A stretch of 64,000 bases of DNA from the NCBI GenBank assembly GCA_031213475.1, contig JARUPZ010000005.1, positions 3,077,732-3,141,731 of the forward strand, written 5' to 3'. Positions 12,301 through 25,700 of this stretch are shown here, in pieces (position 1 is the stretch's first letter; every line of letters begins with the position of its first letter). This DNA comes from Nereocystis luetkeana (lineage: Eukaryota; Sar; Phaeophyceae; Laminariales; Laminariaceae). A program made the position numbers and the translations under genes. Under the pieces are notes generated by a model. The model made no database searches. It saw only the letters and a list, made by a program, of their open reading frames with translations, and was not told where the DNA came from.

Positions 12301-15300
12301 ACGGCCAAGCTTCCCCTCGCACGGAGGACACCCGTGGACTCAAAGGGGTTCCGCTAGCCGATGGAGACAAGAGCGCGGGGGGGGGGCGTTCCAATGCTTC
12401 GCGGGATTCTTCTGGTAGGAAAGGAGGGGGGGGGGGTAAGGGGATGGGAGTGGGGAGCAAGGGCAAGAAAAACCAGAAAAAGTGGAAGACGGAGGAGGGG
12501 GGTTCGGGGCTGGAGGAGGACGAGGAGTCGGAAGAGGGAGGAGACGGGGGGGACAACAAGGATGAGGAAGGGGAGGAGAGGAGCCGGCTGGATACATCCC
12601 TGGATATCTCGCAGAAGAACGAAGAGCGTGGAAAAGGGTGGGCGCACGAAGCCGGGGCCGGGTTGGGGAACATGCTAGAGCTGTTCTGTGTTCCTGCGGG
12701 TAGGGAGGGGCAGAACATATTTTGTATGCCGTAACGTGGGGCTTCCTTGTGTTTTTTGTGATCACACTTTTCTTTTCCCGTGCTTCCTTTGGGGGGGGTA
12801 GGGGGGGGGGGGGGGGGTTACGTTGCGGCGGTAAGGGCAATTACCCATAACAGAGCCAACCGTATGTACGTATCTGGAAAATATGCCACGCAAATGTTAG
12901 TGTCCCCTGTCCCTGGTATGAAAACGTCTCCTTATGAGGGAGTGGAAACCCCCGGGATTGCTTACACTCACCACCTACCGGGGCTTGTACCTATAAATCC
13001 CCGGTTTTTGCAGGAATAGCGCGTATGTAACTCCAAATGCTGTTATACAGGTACTTCGAAGTATTTGCCCGTACGAAATGCTAAAAAATCTGCCGTGATG
13101 TTGATGTGCATCCTTGGCTAGGGGTGGAGAGGTTGGGATGGGTTGGGCGGGCTGGGCGGGCGGGGGGGGGGGGGAGGGGGGGGCGGCTGAGGTGTTTCCT
13201 TTGTCCAAAGCACCGTCGCCGCGCAGAGAGTGAGCGAGAATAAACGAGTACTCTTTCGTAGCTTGTGCTTATCGCTATGATAGCCGTGAAGAATCCGTAC
13301 CTCGCTTTTGACGTCGACCACTTTTTGTGAGCACTCATCTGATCGCTAACCCGGGAAGGGAGGAGGAGGAGGAGGAGGAGGAGGAGGAGGAGGAGGAGGA
13401 GGAGGAGGGCCGTGCGGCGGGGCGGCGAGACGGTGCATACGTGTATCGCTTGTCGCGGTAGGACCGAACCTCGACTTTATTGTTAGCGTTGACCACTAAC
13501 CGGGGTGGGACTGGGAGGGAGAGAGGAGGCCGGATGAGGGTCGGAGGGGGGGGCGGATCAATTACTGGGGAGAGGCGGGGAGTGAGGAGAGGGGGGCACA
13601 TACGGGCTCCCCTTCAGGGTCGGTTGGAAGAATATCCAGCTTGCACTCCTTCAATATTTCATCGAGCGGGGAGGCGGGAGGCGGGGGGTGGGGGCGGGGG
13701 TTGCTGCGTTAGGTCACTCGCGGGTTGGGTCGGGAATTTGCTGGTCCGCAAAGCAACCTGCGATTTACTGCTTTTTTGGTGGTGCTTGTGGTGCGTTTTG
13801 ATGTCATGTAGTGGCGGCGCTTTGTTTGCTCTGCCGCTGCTGTTGGCACTGTCTTGTTTTTGTTTCGTTTTTTCGTTCGTGTTTTGTGTGCTTTCAGCTT
13901 GTGTGTCCCGGCGTGCTTGCTGGTAATGTCGAAATGTTGGCGGCCTTCTTGAAGGCTGTGCACGTACCTACCTGCGTCGATGTATTGTTTCGATTTCCCG
14001 AACAAAAAAACACTTTGTCCCGGAACTCGAGGACAGTTTGCAATATAAGGACACTTTGTATATTATGTTTGTATCCAAATGATCCTTATATTATCGTACA
14101 TAGTGGTATGTAGCTAAATGATGTTTGCCTTGATTGATTCATTGATTAGTTTGGTCGACCCGACCAAAACCGAATATTAACGCTAACCCTTGATCCCCCC
14201 GACCACGACCCGTCCCACAAAACAAACAAGTGCACGGATGTTACCGGGATCGAAATCGGATTCTAGCGGGGAGGCGACTTTGAACGAGCTGTGTTTCGGC
14301 TTTTTCCGTTGCTGAGGGAGTGACCTGAGCTCGAGGGAAACTTCGAGGGAAAATTCTCGGAATCGTCCTCCGGCTGTATTCGAAAGAGTGTTTGTTGTGT
14401 GCCTTGCCAACCATCTGTTGTCAGCCAGTTCGGTGCCAGCCGTACGGTATGGCTGTCGTCCGTTTTGGTATAGATATAAGCCGTTTCGCACCGCGGGCGG
14501 ATCAATTTCACCCGTGGCTCGAGCTACTATTTCTCTTTTCGGAAGGGTGACTCACCCGTGACCTATAGGAGCTACACTTTTCCACCATCAGAGGGGATCG
14601 GCTATCAGGAGCTGCATGAGCTATAAGGACACGGTAGATGAGCTGTCGTGGTTGTGAGTCTATTCGGTATTGTCCCAACGATGTGGGTGTCATCCGGTGG
14701 TTATCGACCTACGTGGTAACAGCAGTCATTTTGGATTCAAGCAGTTGGGCTCAGCCCCCCGGAATCAACCGCGTGATACCAGCCTTACGGTAGATCAGTT
14801 GATGCCAACCGTTTGGTGTTAGCCATTCATCACCCCAAAAACCATTCGGTATCCCAACCATCTGGTATCCCAACCATTAGGTTTCCCCGCCATTTGTAAA
14901 AAAAACTGAGACAAGTGGGGGGCCAACACCGGCCTTTTGTTCTGTGGGCTAGGGTGGGATGGGATGGGATGGGCAAGCGTACTGGTGGGCTTGGTGGGGT
15001 AACCCCCGTTGCCTCGGAGAGTTAGATCATTGACAGATAGATCATGATCTAGATGATCTAGCAGTTCCTCAACTGCCGTTGTGAGAGGATGCGCAGGATC
15101 TGCCTTCTAGGGCAGATGCGACCTAGGAAACACGCGTTACAGGCAGCAGACCATGCGGGCAGGCTGCACGGGGTCCCACCCGGCAAGATGAGCCACTGCT
15201 GCTGTAGATCATACCCACAAGATCGGTAACAAGAACTATCTGTCGTGAAAAGATCTAGATCATGAGGAAGGAATGATCTGTGGATGATCTGTAGATGATC

Positions 15301-18300
15301 TGTCAGTCCGTGCCGAGGTGTCAGACACGCCCACTCAATTTCGAAGCGGTGCCCCCCAGAATGGAAGGATGGGAGGAGACAGCGTATTGGCTTGGTGGCC
15401 CTGCTGCAGTCGAGGGGTAGTAGCGAGGAGGGACGGAGGGACGGAGGGACGGAGGGACGGAGGGACGGAGGGACGGAGGGACGGAGGGACGGAAGGAAGG
15501 GGCAGGGGGAAGGGGAAGGGGGTCCTGCCCATGCCGTGGTGAAGCCGCTGCTCGAGTATTTAGTTCGCTTATTTTGCGAGGGCGGGACGAGGGAAGGGGG
15601 GGGCATACTCACTTGTTGCTTGCCTTAGTTACTTGACCATTGACACCCCTTTCGAGACCGTGGGGGGCACGGGGGCGTACTCATGTCATGCATGGCCGTA
15701 GTCGCATGACCGTGGGCCTACGCATCCCTACAATGCCGGGACGGAGCACGTCCGGTTTTCACCGACCAGGCAGGGGGGCGGGGGCCAGGGGGACGGGGGC
15801 GAGGGGTGAACGAAACCGCGTCCGACAGCGGGTGCCACCGCCCTCTCGTCTTCTCTTTTTTGGGCTGAAACAAGCGACCCGTGCGATGCGTGTGCTGCTT
15901 TTGATATGCCTGGCCCTAACCACCCTTAATAGCATCGATGGCCGGAAAGTTGACAACAGGAAAAAAAGGCCGCTATTGATATTATTAATAGTAATGCTTC
16001 GTGTTCGCTAGAGTTATCATGGAGATAAATTTTGCCGCACAGTACAACCGAAAAAAAAAAAAAAAACTTGCCGATAAGAGTCGATCTGAACGAGGAGTGT
16101 TTATCAGGTTTTTCCAGTATTTTCCCGAAATTTCGGTATTTTCCTATAGGAAAAACAAGAAATAAATGCCAAAATTTCGGGAAAATGCCGAAAAAAAACT
16201 AGAAAACAGTCCTCGTTAAGATCGACCCTAAGTTCATACGTGTATCGTATATATCATGTTGTGTTTTTTGTGGTGAAACGGCAGCAAGTGTTTTCTTTTT
16301 TCCCATCTCTGATGGATGTCTTGTGTTCAGCGGGTTTGTTGTTTTGGTCGGGGTGGGGGGAGGGGGCTACAAAGCAGTGTTGTTATTTTTTCGTTGGGCC
16401 TGCGTATGTTTCGTCGGCCCGTCTTTTAGCGGGGGGAAATATTTCGGTCAGCACTGTTTTTTTTTCGGCCGAGGGCAGCTGTTTTTCTGTTGGGATTGTT
16501 TTTATGGCGTTTTTTTGTTTTTTTAGAAGCTTTTTTGGGCGGGATCCGTTTTTTTGTCGTACCTGGTACTAAAAGTGTTTTTGCTCGTTGGTTGTTCTTT
16601 TGGCGGGGTCAATGGTTGGTGGCGAGTTGTTCTTGAAGGAATTAGGGGGTGGTGTGGAAATTGTGATGAACAGGGGGGGGGGAGGGGGGAGAGCGGAGGG
16701 GGCAGGGCTGACTGCTGCAGCTCCGCGAGTCCCGAGGGCTTAACCTGGCTGTTGTGTTGGCTACTTGTACCGGTGCCAGACGGGACAATGCACCTCTTGC
16801 GCCATGGATTGCAGGAGGAGGTCTGACTGATGTAGAAGGATGCGCAGACAAAAGCTTGTACCAGTACAACTTTCATGGCCGGTACCTGTTCAGCTGCATG
16901 TGTAAGTACCTACAATAGTGGAAGTGGCTTCTGCTGTAGGCGATCATCCTAGGGGGTGGTGGCCAAATCGAATGTGGTGGGCTCTGAAGTAGCACCGCCT
17001 AGACCGAGCGGAAGTGCCGTCACCTCTACACAAACGCTGCTTGCTATGCTATGTCATGCTATGTATGCGATGGGCTGGGGTCGATCGAACCCAGGATGGT
17101 GACTTCTGCGCGCCAGGCGTCTATACTACCAGCATGTGTCGTACGGCAAACAACCGACGTGTCGTAAAACGCTAAGTTCCGAAGTACGGCAAGTAATCGC
17201 AGTCCAGCAGTACACGCATACGATACATAGCGTACGCACGGACTGTATTTTCGGCAGGCAATTTCTACGAGTGACACGCTTTCGGCACCCCATACAGCAG
17301 TAGTGCATGGAAGACTTTGGTTCAGTATGATAATGCGCCTGAGAAACGCGGGAGGTATGATATGGTGCCAGGGTTTGAGGGAGGGGCTAAGCCACGCTCG
17401 ATACGATACATCAAAGTACGCGTATACGTATACATAGCACCGCCGCGACTACTGTTTTGTTTAACCAAATCTGACTTCTTGCAGAGATATGATAGATAGA
17501 TGTCGAACACCGGTTGGTTGGTGCAGAAGGAAAAGTAAACAAGAAAAAACTGCTGCCACTGGTACGTGGACGAGAGAAGAAGTGGTAAGGGCAGGCGGGC
17601 CCCAGTCAGTCGCGTCTTCTTCATGCTCTCGGGTTGTTCACACGTTTTCCCTGGATTTTTCTTTTCTTTTCTTGCGCGGCGCTTGCTCCTGTCTTCGGTT
17701 CCCCCGGTTCTTCGGCGTACTAATAGGCAAGGCGTCTATCTATCGAATAGATTGGAATGTCCACGAGCAAGCGCGTGGTTCAAGCATTTTCGCTTCCGCG
17801 TGCCTACGTACCTTATATCATAAGCGTATACTTCGTAGATGTATTTTTTGTTGTCGGCCTTTTGCAGCAGCCGGCGAATATGAAGAAGAAGAAGAAAAAA
17901 ATGGAAACAAAACTTGCAAGGGATTGCATGCATTTCGTTTTTTATTCGCCCGATCCCCACTTCTTCTGTACGCCTATCTCCTCCTCCTCCTGCTGTTGTA
18001 GTTTTTTTTTGGGGGGGGGGCACTACTGTAAGGAGCGACCTTTTTTTTTCTAGTTTTTTTTGTTTTGCCCCATGTGGCGAAAGCGTATGTGCCGCCGTCT
18101 GCGTCCTTCTTGGAAGAGGTCAGCACAGGGGTATGGAAGAGGTCAGCACCTCTTGTCACAGGGGTTTCCTAAGAGGGGGGGGATTTTGAGGGGGTTCGGC
18201 TCTCCGCGTTAATTTTCGATTGGATTGGATTGGTGGTGTTTGGTTTACTGTTCTCCTGCGTTGTTATTGTTTGACGCCATCCCTCCCTCCCTCCCTCCCT

Positions 18301-21300
18301 CCTATTACGGGGGACCATACCAGGTAGTTAATAGGACCAAATATTGTTAGTAAAAATGGTCAAATATATAGGTTTTTATGTGTACCATAGGTCCTATTAA
18401 CTATGGTCCCCCGTAATACTCTTCTGTACCCTTTGCCCCTCTCCTACTCTCTTTGAGGTGGCAGCGTTTTATCCGCTGATTCGAGTACAATTTGGCAGTT
18501 CAGTGATTGCTCACGTATTCCGTTGATGCCTGTGAGGTGGTAGTGGTGGTGGCTTGATCGACTTTCAGGTCGATACGCGTGCCTGTTTTTTGTGGTGGGA
18601 TTTTCGATGTTTCCTGTCGATGCCTGATCACACGGTGCGTTTTTCTCGTGGTCGTTGCTTCATCTTTGTTTCTTTTCTTTTTTCGAAGACTCCTCCCTTG
18701 CCTTATTGTTGTTGTGCGTGGTGAATCAATGAAAAATTGGTGGTTGCTCAATGGTATCTCGCTTTTTTTCCCCCATAGTAGGCCGATTCCGTATTTTAAT
18801 CGACTACTATGAATACTACTCCGTACTATTTTGTCGATGCAGGCGTGCATTTATGTGGTGGTCTGGTCATTTTTTTCGCCGATGTCTGTGAGTACTACTT
18901 TGTTAGGAGAATCACGGCACGGGCGAGCATACAGCAGCAGTAGTAGTAGTAGTTCAGGGCCAAATGTGCTTATTATTTTACGGGGGACCATAGTTAACAG
19001 GACCAAATATTGTTAGCAAAAATAGCGAAATATTTAGGTTTTTGTGTGTACCGTAGGTCCTATTAACTATGGTCCCCCGTAACAATAGTACCAGGTATAC
19101 TGTTATGTATGCGGTATTTAATACCAGGTACAGCAGTAGCTTTGAGTGCATATTATGGGTCCTGACTACTACAGGGATGCCCCCACCATACTAATGTACT
19201 GCTGTACCAAGTAGGTCGATATTTTCTGCCAGATACGAACTATAACCCACTATCTGTAGGGCAGATGCATCATCTACAGATCATCGATACCATCTACAGG
19301 TCAGATAGATCATCTCTAGATATAAAAAGATCGTCTAGAGATCAGATAGCTCATATTCAGACCAGATGTATCGTCTACAGATCAGAGAGATCATCTATAC
19401 AGATCAGGTGGATCATCTACAGATCAGATAGATCGTGTACAGATCAGATAAATCATCTGCAGATAGATCAGATATATCATCTACCGATGAATGAGATAGA
19501 TCGTCCACAGATCAGATAGATCATAACGCGCCGTTACGAACGAACACGGGAAACATGTCTTGCACCAAGCGTACACGCGAAACAAAAAAAAATGACACCC
19601 CACCATATTTTTCGAATCCCAGACAGGGAGGGGAGTGTGGGGGGGGGGTGTACTCGATAGGAGAGATGTACTCGTTCTCATGCATGGCCGTAGTCGTATG
19701 ACCATAGACCCTCGCATCCCCACAATGCCATGACGGAGCATGTCGGGTTTTCACCGACCAGGCAGACATTGCTTGCACCAAGCGCGAAGCGCCGTGAGGT
19801 GTCTGGCGAGTCGCATGAAGGGTGAGCTGCATCCTACTAAGAGCCGCTTGTGAGGCGGACTTGCACATGGATGACGGCTTCAATGAGTGAATTTAATTTC
19901 AGGTGTGGGCAGTTCCAGAGACAGCAATGGGAGTACTATGTAACTGCCTCTTGGGTGCCTTACCTTGAACACTGCGTGATACGATCATTCCCACTTGTGC
20001 GGAGTAAAGGTTTTTTACCTCGCACAAATGATCTAACTCGGCGACAACCAGCTGTGGGCGACCGCCAAAAAAAAAAGAAAAAAAGGTACCCTGGTTGTCT
20101 AGGTCACGTAGTGAGCGGCATGTTTTACAGTGTCGTTACCAACCGACGCCAACCCAACCTATATGGGGGAGGGGGCGTACTCATTATCATGCATGGCCGT
20201 AGTGGTATATAACCGTACAGTAGACCCTCACATCCCTACAATGCCGGGATGGAGCACGTCGGGGGGGGGGGGGGGATGGGCGGGGTTGCTAAAATCAAGT
20301 ATTACTAAAAAGAAGCAAAACCGAAAAAAGAAATATGTTTTTTTTGTGTAGTTTATCCGCTGTCAAAAATCCTAACCGGCTACCACGGCTATGAGTATAC
20401 CAGGTATTACGGGGGGCCATAGCTAATAGGACCTATGGTGTACATAAAAATCTTTATATTTAACCATGTTTACTAACAATATTTGGTCCTATTAACTATG
20501 GTCCCCCGTAATAGTAGTGTTTAGTGTTCTGTTTTCAATTCTGAAATTGTGGGGGCGATTAACCCTTTTAGAACCGCAGTCTCGCTTTGGGGACAAACCA
20601 CTCAAATTTCAAGTAGTTTGTCCCCAAAACGGGACTGCGGTTCTAAAGGGGTTAAGGTAGCTCCGTTCTCTCTTGTTTTCCGTGTCCGTACCCCTGACTA
20701 CAGCAGCAGTAGTAAAGCCCATGCAGGCTACTGTTGTCTTGCGGGTCTCACCCGCCAGCATCGATCAGCTGCATCATGGAGATCAGGAACGTTTCGGCTG
20801 TTTTTTTAAAGCGATATATTTGAAAAAAAAACTTTTGAACTTACTTCGCGTTTCCATTGGCGTGGCATAGATAGGTCCAACTGCATTGAAACACGTGTGG
20901 CACGTTTACTCTTTCTTTGCAGATTATGAAGCAGGAATCGACTTATCTACTGTATATACATATACGAGGTGTGTACGTAACGTATGAAGTATGAAGTATG
21001 AACGAAGACACCCCACCCCAGCTTTTGTGTGGGCCTATCTGTTCTGTTGCTGTGTGCAAGCTGTGTATACCATGTGTGTGCATGTGTTTTTGCTCTCCCT
21101 CGGCGAGCGTGGAGCACGCCCACTACTACTTGCTTGCTCGCGCTGTTCCTTCCGGGAGATACGTATCAGCGAGGTAAGGCTCCTCCTGCAGCCATCACTG
21201 CTGTCGTTGTCGTTGCTGCTGCTGCTGCTGCTATATTATGCTGTCATGTACGTCCTCTTCAACGGCGCGCGAAGAGTGCCCCCTCTTCCCCGAAACTCGG

Positions 21301-22677
21301 GAAACTATCGGTACGCGTGTTACGGAGCCTGCCGAGGAGGAGCCTGGTTGATCGTCCCGCTATGCATGCACTTACTTCGTCTGCCATGTTCCTCCGCTTC
21401 ACCCTCTACAATTAATTTGCGATATTATCGTGCCGCACATTATGTCATTCCATATCATATCATGGTTGTTTTCCTTTTAGAACTGCAGTCCCGTTTGGGG
21501 GACAAACCCCTCGAATTCCAAGTGCTTTGTCCCAAAATCTCCCCAAGATGGGACTGCAGTACTAAAATCGGCATTAAGTTTTCTGTCCGTGGTCCGTAGA
21601 CCGGCTCCAGACACATTCTGGAGCCGAAGAACAATAAAAACAACCTATTGTAGGAATAACTGCCGACTATTATTAATAGTAGCAATACCACAATCAACGT
21701 AAGGGGAATCGCACCACCAGCAAATAAACAAGAAATGCAGTGAAGTATACCAGGACATACCATACTGTACCGTACCATACTGTACCATACCATACCACAC
21801 CGTACGTACCACATCATACCATACCATACTTAACCATGCATAACCTTGCCATGCTTTTCTTACAATGCCTATAGTATAGCATACGGTATATAATATGATG
21901 CCATGCCATACCGTATAACACCATACATACCATACCATACCATAACACACCACTCCATACCATACCGGACTAAACCACACCGTACTACCGTGTATTACCA
22001 TATCGTATCATACCCTATAACACACCCGACCACACCATACATTGACATCCATACTAGATACCAGGTATATATATTACCACATGTTACCATGCCGTGGCAA
22101 AGGCCTTTACCATTATATACATTACCGCTAAACCCCATACCATACCATACCTTGCCATGTGTTATACCATTCCATGCCATATCGTACCATACCATACCTT
22201 GCCATGTTTAATACCATACCATACCGTATCCCACCACCATAACATATACCAATACCGTCGTACCAAAAATCACCATACACACCACATACCATACGATGCC
22301 CAATGTTATTTTCACATTCGTCATCCGACAATTCAATGTTGCTGCATAAACTTCAGGCATAAATTATGTATGTACATATCGTGTACCAGGAATCACGTGT
22401 TTATGAACCCCATGCGTGTACGTACGGTAGTTGGTATATACCTGGTGTGGTTCATGCTACTACATACCAGGTATTAATAATTGTCGGATGGCAAGGGAAA
22501 TAATATTAATATATTTACCTGCCGTAGTTGAGCATTTTTTGTGAGATTTTTTTTTGTGCACTCATTTATTGCTTCGCGTGTGCGCCTGGGGTGTTTGCGC
22601 ATTCATTTATTTCTTCATGTGTACGGTGTATGTATGCGCCTGGTATATATGTAGCTCTATTTATTTGTTCATGCATG

Positions 22678-22708
<31 letters not shown>

Positions 22709-25700
22709 GGACCGATTGATGGATTGATTGATCGATCGGTCGGTTGTTTGTTTGCTTGTTCGCTTGTTTGTTTGTTCGTTTGCTTGTTTAATAGTTTTTT
22801 GTCAGTTTGATAGGTCTGTTTTTGTGCTTGTTTTTGTTGTTCTTGTTCTCTGTTTTTTGTGTCTGTTTGTTCGTTCGTTTGTTTGTTTGTTTGTTTGTTT
22901 GCTTGTTTGCTTGTTTATTTGTTTGTTTGTTCGTTTGTTTGTTGTTCGTGTGTTTGTTTGTTTGTTTGTTTGTTCGTCTGTTTGTGTATCTGTCTGCTTG
23001 TTTTGTTTGCGTGTGTTCGTTTATTTGTTCGTTTGTTCATTTATTATGTGCTATGTCTTTGTTTATTAGCATGTATTATTTTTCATCCAGATTTTCATTT
23101 ATTTATTTACTAAGTTATGTAAATTCATTCATTTTGTACCTGGTATTGATTAAGGTGGCCTCACATCCACTTCGTACTTGGTACGAGTATCATATGGTAT
23201 ATACCTGGTATGTACTTGTGTTTTTTGTTTACTATTACTACGTTGTTCGCATTTTAAGGGTTTCATCTCTTTGTCGATTTTATCGAAGTTGTACATACAT
23301 AATTGTTCGGGGGACCACTTTAAGTAGGACCAGATATTGTGAGTAAAAATAGGTAAATACATATATATTTTATGAGTACCATAGGTCCTATTTACTATGG
23401 CCCCCGGTAATAGTACCAAGTACAGATTTTGAACACATATGGTGTGTTGTTTTTTTCTGTCTCTTGACCGCTCGCTGTCGAGCTCGCTCGTGCTTTGACG
23501 CATCCCTCTGCCGCTTTACCGCCCTACGGCTTTACCATCGCTCTGCCTCTCTTCCGCTCTTCGCCCTCTTGCTCACAGGTTCGTGGGCCAGCGCATCGAG
23601 CAGCTGGAGGAGCAGGAGGCCCAGGCCATCGCAGCGGCGGCGGCTGACGGCACGCTTCCCCCCCTGGCCCTCCCTCCGAGGCGCCACACGGCTGGGGTAA
23701 TCTCCCCCAGGCTGGGCAGTCCCGCATACTGGGCGTCAAAGGGGTGTTGCAGCGGAGGCAGCGGCAGCGGCAGCGGCAGCGGCAGCGGGAGGGGTGGGGG
23801 CGGGGGCGGGAGTTGGGGTAGGGGGGGCGGGAGGGTTGGGGGGAGTAGCGCCACAGGGGGATTAAGCAATGGACGCAACTTAAAAGGAGGAGATGGAGGT
23901 ATCTCAAGTGGAGATGGTGGAGGTAGCTTAAATGGGAGCGCTGGGGGCGGCTCAGGCGACGTGGGTGGGGGCCGCTTCAACCGAGGGGGCTTGGGCGGAG
24001 GGGGCGGGGGCGGGGAGGAGGCCGAAGTGGGGAGGGGCGGGGGGGTGGCGGCGGGAGTGAGAAAGGTCCGTGATGCACTTTGACCCGTTCTACGATAGAG
24101 GTAGCACATTTCCGTTTTTTTTTGTTTCTGAAAGACGGGGTTCTTTGACCCCTAATCTTGATTTCGAAAAAAAACGTTTTTGTAAGACTCGGGCCATGGA
24201 ATTATTCGCCGCGATGCAATCTGAGTTTTGCTGAAGTCAGTTTTCGGGTGAGGCATGGAGCTCCTTAAGTGAGGAGCCTCAGAAAATTTAGGGTGAAAAC
24301 CTCTATCGTAGAACGCCTCCTTTGTCTTGGGAGAACAGTGATGGGGAAGAAGGGAGGGGTGGGTTGTGCGGGGTTGATTGTTGCAGAGACGGACGTGGGT
24401 ACCATGTTTGGGAACGAAGTTGCCTCCACGCAGTCGGTGAAGGCGTGCAGTGCAAATAGGAAGTAGAACGCACATGGAGGGAAACTGTGAACTGTACAAG
24501 GAGGAGCGGAGCGCGCTGAAAGAGGAGAGGAGGAAAACAGACGAATGTGGCGCGGAGAAGTATTGGTACACTGGATAGTAGCGACAAAACCATTGCTATC
24601 CTATTCATAAAAGAGGGAGGTGGCCACAGGCCGCGAAACAGGAAGGGGGCAAGATTAGCGAAATGTTTCTATTTAGTACGTGGAAACAACGTGATGAGAG
24701 TCCAACTGTTGGAGGTGTCTCTATTGGGAATAGGAACGGTGCTCCGTCTCGAAAAGGGATACGTGGTCAATGGTGAAATGATTAAGGCAAGAAACAAATG
24801 AGTACCCCCACCCCCCCCACCCCTTCTTATATTCCCGTACTGCTGCACTGGCATTTGCTCGTACTAGAGAGGTGCGATAGGAGGGGAGTTGTTTTGGTTC
24901 GACTGAATAAACATAGACGTTACATTTCAAGTAAAGGTGGCGGCGAGTCCACGACTTCGGCTTCATTTCTATCTAATCCCTTCCTCCCTCCCTCCCTCCC
25001 TCCCTCCCTCCCTCCCTCCCTCTAACACCTTCCACCCACTTTTCTACTGGACCTCCCGTCCCATTCCCCCCACCCCCCCCCCCCTAGAGCCCTTTGTCGC
25101 TCGATAACGCGCTTAAGCTTCGATTGGCGGCACCCTTATCGCCTGCAGAGCGAAATCAACCCGTCCATGCCCCATCGAGCAGCATGCAACTGCCCGTACC
25201 TTCGAGCGAGGAGTGCAACACCGTTTGCCACGACCAGGCTGGTGGTGGTGGTGGTGGTGGTGGTGGTGGTGGTGGTGGTGCTGCTGCTACTGCTATTGCT
25301 GGTACGACTACTGCTGCTTCAACTGCTACTGCTGCCACTACTGCTGCTGATACTACCACTGGTGCTACTACCTCTGCTACAGCTACTCCTACTGCTGCTG
25401 TTACTACTACTACTACTACTACAGAGACGGCAGCATTCCTGGCGAGAGCTGGCGACGTCACGGCGGCTACCAGCCAGGCCGACAAGTTGCGCAATCGGGA
25501 AGAGGGTCAGCTGCCGATAGCGACAGTACGGGTGTGGGATGACCCGGAGGGTGAGGAGGGGGGGGAGGAGGAGGAGGAGGAGAAGGAGGCACGGGGTGGG
25601 AAAAAGAGGGACGGTGTTCGGCTGGCGGTGGCCGAGGCGGCGGCGGCGGCGATGAAGCTGGAGCTTGAGGATGTCAAAGTGAGGAGGACCAGAAGCTTTT

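Larger units (their letters stand above)
12281..23578 (+). other. Large intron of the ankyrin gene, 11.3 kb
   Basis: Contains G-rich tracts, a GGA microsatellite, an 8-bp tandem array, GATC-rich repeats, an ATACC tract, TTGA/TTTG repeats, four TA-MITEs, two TTAA palindromes, one separate palindrome and several poly-G-anchored repeats. I see no convincing exon. Bases 13400-15000 and 16230-18300 lack recognisable content apart from homopolymers. Confidence 0.4.

Noticed and set aside
12340..12840. Pro/Ser-rich minus-strand frames
   Set aside because: They are antisense to exon E and the G-run tract; low complexity only.
22807..23346. Long Phe/Leu/Cys-rich open frames that look like membrane proteins
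   Set aside because: They come from TTTG tetranucleotide repeats; all frames of such a tract are open.
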